This document shows positions 6,583-10,248 of a stretch of 10,248 bases of DNA, one piece after another (within the stretch, counting starts at the first letter, position 1; every line of letters begins with the position of its first letter). The position numbers and the translations under genes were made by a program. The stretch is from positions 1 through 10,248 of the forward strand of contig QMYD01000029.1 of the NCBI GenBank assembly GCA_003662485.1, given 5' to 3'. Below the pieces are notes generated by a model. That model was given only the letters and a program-made list of their open reading frames with translations. It had not been told where the DNA came from and did no database searches. This stretch comes from Candidatus Hecatellales archaeon (lineage in GTDB: Archaea > Thermoproteota > Bathyarchaeia > Hecatellales > Hecatellaceae).

Positions 6583-6960
6583 TTGGGTGAGATTTCAGTT
6601 AAAGAACTGCTCCGAGAGGTTTTAGCCGGGCTGAATCGGAGCGCTGGGGTTTACGCTTCAGCCGTAGTCTCTAGGGACGGCCTTCTGATAGGAAGTATGA
6701 TGCCGGAGGATGTTGACGCTGAAGCCTTTGCAGCCATGACCGCCACCATGGTTGGAGCGGCGGAAACAGCCTTCTCCGAGCTTAAGAAGGGTGTAACCGA
6801 CAGGGTGATCGTGGAGGGAACCCACGCCAAAATCATAGCCATGGGAGCTGGACCCAAAGCACTCCTCGTAGCCATGACCGAGCCGAAGGCTACCCTCGGC
6901 CTAATTCTCCTCGAAATGAGTAAAGCCATAGAGAAAATCAAGAAGATACTGGAGGTATAG
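6583..6960 (+). CDS. Roadblock/LC7-domain protein (MglB/CvnB-like)
   Basis: A 125-residue protein of the Roadblock/LC7 family covering essentially only that domain. A leading amphipathic helix (SVKELLREVLAGL, residues 5-17) precedes the strand-turn-strand ASAVVSRDGLLIGS (25-38). The long central helix AEAFAAMTATMVGAAETAFSEL follows (46-67), then GVTDRVIVEGTHAKIIAMGAGPKALLVAM and a C-terminal helix. Roadblock proteins usually dimerise and bind small GTPases as co-regulators (MglB with MglA, CvnB with CvnD, eukaryotic LAMTOR2/3 with Rag GTPases). The GTPase fusion two genes upstream is the expected partner, by inference. The start is TTG at 6583, supported by a Shine-Dalgarno GGTGA (6572-6576) with six bases spacing that overlaps the V4R stop codon. 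There are no membrane segments or signal peptide, so the protein is cytosolic. Confidence 0.95.
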   Translation: MGEISVKELLREVLAGLNRSAGVYASAVVSRDGLLIGSMMPEDVDAEAFAAMTATMVGAAETAFSELKKGVTDRVIVEGTHAKIIAMGAGPKALLVAMTEPKATLGLILLEMSKAIEKIKKILEV

Positions 6961-6962
6961 GT

Positions 6963-7547
6963 TTGGGTGAGTTAAGCATAAAGGAATATGTGGGTAGGCT
7001 GGCAGGAGAGAGCAGGGAATACCTCAAGCTTGCAGCTGAAGACTTGGAGAGGGTTAGAAGCGTTTGGCCCTCCCTCTCAAAGGAGGTAAACCCAATTATT
7101 TCCGGGGTTCTGAACTCCTTAGCCTCAAACAAGGAGGCCTTGGAGATCGCTAAAAAGGCGGGGTTAAGCCTTGAAAGGGCTTCAGAACTCTTCCACCAAT
7201 GGTTTAGAATGGTCTTCGAGGAAAACTATGATGAAGGCCACGCTCTAAAGCTTTTCCGGATAGGCCTAGCTCACGCCAAGCATGGGGTTTCAGAGAAGCT
7301 TATGATTCTAACTATGGGAGCCTTCATGGGGGAAACCCTTCAAGCCCTGAAAGGGCTTCAAGCTACGGGGGAGGTTGAAAACTCTATCTGTAAATGCTTC
7401 TTCTGGAACCTGTGCATCATGCTTCAAAGCTACGACTTCTCCAGGCAGTCCAGCTTCTCCAAGGCCACAGGAATCTCAAAACAGCTTTTCGAAAGACTCG
7501 TCAGGTTGAAGGCTGACGAAATCTACGAGCAGCTGGAGAAGGTTTGA
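6963..7547 (+). CDS. Probable protoglobin / globin-coupled-sensor-like heme domain protein
   Basis: A 194-residue all-helical soluble protein. Its centre resembles the globin domain of globin-coupled sensors (HemAT type) and protoglobins: VWPSLSKEVNPIISGVLNSL (residues 34-53), then ELFHQWFRMVFEENYDEGHA (75-94), then the key FRIGLAHAKHGVSEKLMI (98-115). The pattern R-I-G/A-x-x-H-x-x-x-G-L/V around the proximal heme histidine is the best diagnostic and would make H104 the heme ligand. The C-terminal helix LQSYDFSRQSSFSKATG fits the family's last globin helix. The length matches a stand-alone protoglobin, with no attached output domain. The aromatic KWY usually following the His motif is changed to KLM, and cysteines C143, C145 and C151 cluster oddly. 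The start is TTG at 6963, with GGAGGT (6951-6956) six bases upstream, two bases after the Roadblock stop. An O2/redox input to the GTPase module is inferred. If no heme binds, it is a helical protein of unknown role. Confidence 0.66.
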   Translation: MGELSIKEYVGRLAGESREYLKLAAEDLERVRSVWPSLSKEVNPIISGVLNSLASNKEALEIAKKAGLSLERASELFHQWFRMVFEENYDEGHALKLFRIGLAHAKHGVSEKLMILTMGAFMGETLQALKGLQATGEVENSICKCFFWNLCIMLQSYDFSRQSSFSKATGISKQLFERLVRLKADEIYEQLEKV

Positions 7548-8308
7548 AGGCGGAGAAGCTGAAAGTATCAAGCTTCACGGTCTACTATGGGCGAGGCAGG
7601 ATAAGGGAGCTCTCCAACTTCGACCTTGCCATTTTATCCCCCCTCCTCGACAGCAGGGAAGTTTCAGCCCTGAACAGTCTGGGAACCATAACCATCAGCT
7701 ACCTTAACCTAACCCTGCTTGGAGGCTGGGAGCCTTGGGCCTCAAAGGTAAGGGAAGCCATGTTCCTTCCAGGTAAAGCCGTTATCAACCCGGAGAACCC
7801 TGAATGGCGGAAAACCATCCTTGAAGCAGTAGGCTACATCAACCGTAAAGGCTTCCAGGGCTTTTTCATCGACAGCATGGATATGGTAGACTTATATCCT
7901 GAAATGGCTGAACCCCTGGTTTCGCTAGTGGCGGAGATCAGGAGGAGGAATCCGGGCTGCCCGCTCATCGTGAACAGAGGCTTCTCCATCCTCCAAAAGC
8001 TAACACCCCATATTAATGGTCTCGTCTTCGACGGCTTCGCCACCTACTACAACCCCTCAACCCTACAATACGAGAAATGGAGGAATTCGGATCTAGAATG
8101 GATGCTGGAAACCTGTGGAAGACTTCGCAGGCTTCAGGAAACCTTGGGAATCAAAGTTTTAGCCTTAGCCTACGCAAACCCAAGGGATAGAAGATTTCCA
8201 GAATACAGGGAATACGTTTCCAAGCTTGCGAGGCGTTTCGGTTTCACCTACTATATTGCTGAAAGGGATTTCCTCACGGTGACGCCGAGGAGGATGCTGG
8301 AAGCCTAA
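7544..8308 (+). CDS. GH114-like glycoside hydrolase (PelA hydrolase-domain/TM1410-like TIM barrel)
   Basis: A 254-residue TIM-barrel protein resembling GH114 endo-alpha-1,4-polygalactosaminidases and the hydrolase domain of PelA. In order: strand 1 FTVYYGRG (residues 11-18), FDLAILSP (26-33), GTITISYLNL (47-56), GFQGFFIDSMDMVDLYP (103-119; D110 and D113 are candidate active-site acids), LIVNRG (141-146), GLVFDGFATYY (159-169), and VLALAYANPRD (205-215). In PelA/Ega3-type enzymes an Asp at the IDs/tvD strand and a Glu in the vvfEs strand matter for activity; here that second position reads Asp (D163). No signal peptide or membrane helix is visible, unlike periplasmic PelA, and the deacetylase domain is absent. 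The start is TTG at 7544, overlapping the upstream TGA by four bases, so translation is coupled. It ends overlapping the convergent gene by four bases. Its presence links the signalling operon to the Pel-like genes. Confidence 0.8.
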   Translation: MKAEKLKVSSFTVYYGRGRIRELSNFDLAILSPLLDSREVSALNSLGTITISYLNLTLLGGWEPWASKVREAMFLPGKAVINPENPEWRKTILEAVGYINRKGFQGFFIDSMDMVDLYPEMAEPLVSLVAEIRRRNPGCPLIVNRGFSILQKLTPHINGLVFDGFATYYNPSTLQYEKWRNSDLEWMLETCGRLRRLQETLGIKVLALAYANPRDRRFPEYREYVSKLARRFGFTYYIAERDFLTVTPRRMLEA

Positions 8309-9018
8309 ACATGATAGGCCGTCCACTCTAAGCCTCCAAGCTCGGACCTAGCCCTCAAATAATACTTCCCCTCTTCAGCCTTAGTTTCAAGGATTCCATC
8401 GGCGATGCTTGCCAGGGAGGCCATGGCCTCAGCTGGATGGCTTCCCTCCTCAACCAGGATCAGGCTTATCGCTCCCACGCTTCTAAGCCTGCCAAAGAGG
8501 ACATGGAGAAACCTCACAACTGTTTTAACCTCATTGTATAGTAGGAGGGTTGAAATGGAGTCGAAGACGAGGCGGAGGGGTTTCTCCCTCCTCCAAAACT
8601 GGGTGGTTAAATCCCGGATAATCACGTTGTAGCCTGGCAGGTCCATGAGGCTTGAAACATACTTGATATAGCTGCTTTCACTACATGGGAGGCCAACGGT
8701 TTTCGAGTAGAAGTCCACATACACTAGGAGGCCTTCCTCCTCAAACTTGGAAGTATCCATTCCAAGCTCTGCAAATGACTGCTTTTCCTTCTCAGCGCTA
8801 TTGCTGGCACAGGTTAGCACGCCAGCCTCATCCTGGAGGAGGCCCTGGTATAAAAACCTCCTCGAGAAAAGCTTCTTCCCCGACATGGGGGCTCCAACCA
8901 CGAGGAAATTCCTACCCCTCTTAAAAAACCATCCCAACTTTTCATCTAAAACGCTGAATCCCGTTGAGGCTGGAGAAGCCTCTGCCAAGGTGTTAACCCC
9001 AGCCTTAACAGACCTCAA
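8305..9018 (-). CDS. KaiC-like/RAD55-family protein with atypical Walker A (GKK)
   Basis: A 237-residue single RecA-fold domain. TGFSVLDEKLGWFFKRG (residues 19-35) is the KaiC lead-in, but the usual GGG is lost. Walker A reads GAPMSGKK (42-49), with Lys where Ser/Thr normally ligates Mg2+. Walker B is LVFDSISTLLLY (150-161; D153). The residues after strand 2 (TCASNSAEKEK) lack the catalytic acidic pair, so ATP turnover is doubtful although binding is possible. VDFYSKTVGL (101-110) and the D-S-I/L-S-T-L-L-x-Y Walker B block match the P-loop-less KaiC-like half of the GTPase fusion (FIDAYSAILGL, VVDSLSTLLDY), so the two belong to one subfamily. The start is TTG at 9018; no Shine-Dalgarno is obvious and a short or absent leader is likely, with TTG at 8988 a less likely alternative. 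Its end overlaps the GH114 gene tail to tail by four bases. Confidence 0.8.
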   Translation of the reverse strand: MRSVKAGVNTLAEASPASTGFSVLDEKLGWFFKRGRNFLVVGAPMSGKKLFSRRFLYQGLLQDEAGVLTCASNSAEKEKQSFAELGMDTSKFEEEGLLVYVDFYSKTVGLPCSESSYIKYVSSLMDLPGYNVIIRDLTTQFWRREKPLRLVFDSISTLLLYNEVKTVVRFLHVLFGRLRSVGAISLILVEEGSHPAEAMASLASIADGILETKAEEGKYYLRARSELGGLEWTAYHV

Positions 9019-9067
9019 GAAAACTTAAGCTTTACCTTAAAATAAGAAGTTAATCGAGACTTTAAGC
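9019..9067 (-). promoter_or_regulatory. Putative promoter of the GKK KaiC-like gene
   Basis: The 49-base gap downstream of spt4 carries, on the minus strand, cttattttaagg (complement of 9035-9046). It resembles an archaeal TATA box about 22-28 bases before the TTG start, which would give a leaderless or very short-leader transcript. The same T-rich tract could also serve as terminator for the PIN-rpo7-spt4 transcript. No hairpin is evident. Confidence 0.35.
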
Positions 9068-9253
9068 CTATCTCACCTTCAAAGCGTATCTTCCAGGAGT
9101 TTTAATTCCAACCTTTTTGGCTAACTGGGACTTCTCGGGATCTAGGATTATCAGGAGGCCTGAAAAGTCTTCGGAGTAGCTTGTGCTCTTACAGGTTGGG
9201 CAAACATTCCCGTAGAAGAGGGTTTTACACTGGGTGCAGGCTCTCTCCCTCAC
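9068..9253 (-). CDS. spt4: Transcription elongation factor Spt4 (RpoE'')
   Basis: A 61-residue full-length archaeal Spt4. This zinc protein pairs with Spt5 (NusG-like) to clamp RNA polymerase and raise processivity. The zinc site is C6-x2-C9 and C18-x2-C21 (ACTQCKTLFYGNVCPTCKS). It is followed by the highly conserved SGLLIILDPEKSQLAKKVGI segment (residues 31-50) and the PGRYALKVR end. The start is GTG at 9253-9251, which overlaps the TGA stop of rpo7 (GTGA), so translation is coupled. The rpo7-spt4 pair is a common archaeal arrangement. Nothing unusual is seen and the length is normal for the family. Confidence 0.97.
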   Translation of the reverse strand: MRERACTQCKTLFYGNVCPTCKSTSYSEDFSGLLIILDPEKSQLAKKVGIKTPGRYALKVR

Positions 9254-9864
9254 TTCTTCTTCCCTCCAGCCTTGGCTTTAGCCTTCTCCTTTTCAGCCTT
9301 AACCCTTTCAGCCTCCCTAAGCTTAGCTAAGTCCTCCTTAATCCATTCAAGCTTTCCGAGGAAGGGTTGACGCATGGTTATTCCAACCTTCCCGCTAGCT
9401 CCACCCTTAGCCATGCTTACAGCCGTAATTCTCGCCCTAACCTTGTCGCCTACGGAAAGCTTCCGCTTAGTCTCCTTACCCATGAGGGTGGCCTGCCTCT
9501 CATCATAGACCACATAGTCGTCTATGATCTGGGAGATGTGGAGGAGGGCTTCCATGGGGCCTATCCTTATGAAGGCTCCGAAGCTTCCAACCTCTACGAC
9601 TTCACCCTCCACCACCTCTTGGATTTCAGGCTTATAGGTTAGGAGCGTGAAGGTTACTGAGTTGTAGGTTGCACCATCGCCGGGAAGAATTTTCCCTACG
9701 GGTGAAACCTCAGCCTCCACTACCGCCACCACGTAGCCCAGCTCCCTGCTCAGGGTTCCCTCATACTTCTTGGCAAGCTCCTCTATGGAAACCTTCCGTA
9801 GGTCCTCGTTAAACTTCCCCGGCGGTATTCTCACCACATCCTGGCATTTAACGAGTTCGAACAA
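9250..9864 (-). CDS. rpo7: DNA-directed RNA polymerase subunit Rpo7 (subunit E')
   Basis: A 204-residue archaeal Rpo7, homologue of eukaryotic RPB7. With Rpo4 it forms the polymerase stalk, which binds emerging RNA and helps initiation and termination. The N-terminal tip domain begins FELVKCQDVVRIPPGKF (residues 2-18) and carries YEGTLSRELGYVVAVVEAEV, then the loop GKILPGDGATYNSVTFTLL. The S1 RNA-binding domain runs from about residue 80: EVVEGEVVEVGSFGAFIRIG, LLHISQI, then SVGDKVRARITAVS and a VGITMRQPFLGKLEWI segment. A lysine/alanine-rich tail ends the protein (residues ~180-204), probably disordered. The start is TTG at 9864, three bases after the stop of the PIN-domain gene, with GGTGG-type Shine-Dalgarno sequence in that gene's last codons. 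Confidence 0.98.
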   Translation of the reverse strand: MFELVKCQDVVRIPPGKFNEDLRKVSIEELAKKYEGTLSRELGYVVAVVEAEVSPVGKILPGDGATYNSVTFTLLTYKPEIQEVVEGEVVEVGSFGAFIRIGPMEALLHISQIIDDYVVYDERQATLMGKETKRKLSVGDKVRARITAVSMAKGGASGKVGITMRQPFLGKLEWIKEDLAKLREAERVKAEKEKAKAKAGGKKK

Positions 9865-9867
9865 GGC

Positions 9868-10248
9868 TTAGTCCCACCACCCCTCAAACTCCACCCTTCT
9901 CCCAGCCCTAATGTAAACCGTGGGTATGCCCTCAGACCGCAGCCTCCTCCTAAGCTTAAGGTCGGCAGTAGCTACGGGGAGCCCTGTCTCTAAGGCAACC
10001 CTAACCAAGTAGTCGTCCACCTTCTCCCCAGGCTTCCTCTCATACTCAAGCCTAGCAAACTTTTCAGCAAGCTTTAGGGCTGAGGAGGCAAGCCTCCTTA
10101 TTTTCGGCCTACCCTTCGAGGTCAGCCTCTCTAACTCCTCAACGATAGGAGGCAATAATACAGGTTCAACCTTAACTGATAAAACTTTCTCCAGCTCGCC
10201 TAAAACATCGAACCCATACTCGAAGGGTATCATAAGAATATTTGAATC
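9868..10248 (-). CDS. PIN-domain protein of the Fcf1/Utp24-like archaeal family, 5' end beyond the window
   Basis: A PIN-domain ribonuclease-like protein, read open to the right edge. The last three in-window bases (minus strand, 10248-10246) are GAT, giving Asp-Ser-Asn-Ile-Leu before the internal ATG at 10233. This DSN matches the first catalytic aspartate motif (DTN) of PIN domains, so the gene begins outside the window and the ATG is not its start. Further acidic positions fit the active site: IVEELERL, then KVDDYLVRVALETGLPVATADLKLRRRL, ending with GIPTVYIR. The family is related to eukaryotic Fcf1/Utp24, which cleaves pre-rRNA, and in archaea it commonly precedes rpo7. A role in rRNA processing is therefore plausible but inferred. 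VapC-type toxins share the fold, but there is no adjacent antitoxin, and the rpo7-spt4 context speaks against a toxin. Confidence 0.92.
   Translation of the reverse strand, partial: DSNILMIPFEYGFDVLGELEKVLSVKVEPVLLPPIVEELERLTSKGRPKIRRLASSALKLAEKFARLEYERKPGEKVDDYLVRVALETGLPVATADLKLRRRLRSEGIPTVYIRAGRRVEFEGWWD

Noticed and set aside
6651..6941. A 96-codon minus-strand open frame opposite the Roadblock gene
   Set aside because: Roadblock identity on the plus strand is clear, and the antisense translation is low-complexity Ala/Ser/Thr-rich.
8405..9028. Plus-strand open frames opposite the GKK KaiC-like gene
   Set aside because: They are antisense to a protein with clear KaiC-like motifs, overlap one another in different frames, and show no recognisable domain.
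9868..10248. VapC-type toxin of a toxin-antitoxin pair
   Set aside because: There is no antitoxin gene beside it, and the arrangement with rpo7 and spt4 is that of the housekeeping Fcf1-like PIN gene.
1..10248. Insertion sequences, transposon ends, CRISPR arrays, tRNA or rRNA genes
   Set aside because: Reading through found no transposase-like protein, no regularly spaced repeats and no tRNA-like cloverleaf segment. Gaps between genes are short, the largest being 146 bases.

Overview
The window is archaeal. The right end holds Rpo7 (RNA polymerase subunit E') and Spt4 next to an Fcf1-type PIN-domain gene, an archaeal housekeeping neighbourhood. KaiC-family ATPases, a V4R protein, TATA-like boxes, Shine-Dalgarno sites of the GGAGG/GGTGA type and very frequent TTG start codons agree with this. 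The gene mix suggests a TACK-type (Thermoproteota, possibly Bathyarchaeia-like) and perhaps thermophilic archaeon, but the exact lineage cannot be fixed from the sequence alone.

Layout: (1) Positions 1-3890, minus strand: a surface-polysaccharide operon read TPR-like protein -> PelF-type GT4 glycosyltransferase -> PelG-type membrane transporter -> UDP-sugar epimerase (cut by the left edge), with genes overlapping or nearly touching. (2) Positions 3891-4036: a divergent control region. (3) Positions 4037-8308, plus strand: a signalling operon coding for an intact KaiC-like ATPase, a fusion of a P-loop-less KaiC-like domain to an Arf/SR-beta/CvnD-like small GTPase, a V4R (Bet3-related) protein, a Roadblock/LC7 protein, a probable protoglobin/globin-coupled-sensor-like protein, and finally a GH114 (PelA hydrolase-like) glycoside hydrolase. 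(4) Positions 8305-9018, minus strand: another KaiC-like protein with an unusual Walker A, convergent with the hydrolase gene. (5) Positions 9068-10248, minus strand: PIN domain -> Rpo7 -> Spt4, ordinary information-processing genes.

How they may work together (inference): PelF would polymerise an amino-sugar polymer from a precursor supplied by the epimerase, PelG would export it, and the GH114 protein would trim or release it. Bacterial Pel is switched on by c-di-GMP through PelD, and no PelD is visible here. In its place the divergent operon carries a GTPase with Roadblock and V4R partners, a likely heme/gas sensor and KaiC-like ATPases. The most interesting reading is an archaeal Pel-like exopolysaccharide system controlled by a GTPase/Roadblock/V4R/globin/KaiC module. 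The physical link between the two halves is the shared promoter region and the Pel-type hydrolase at the end of the signalling operon. No RNA genes, insertion sequences or CRISPR arrays were seen.
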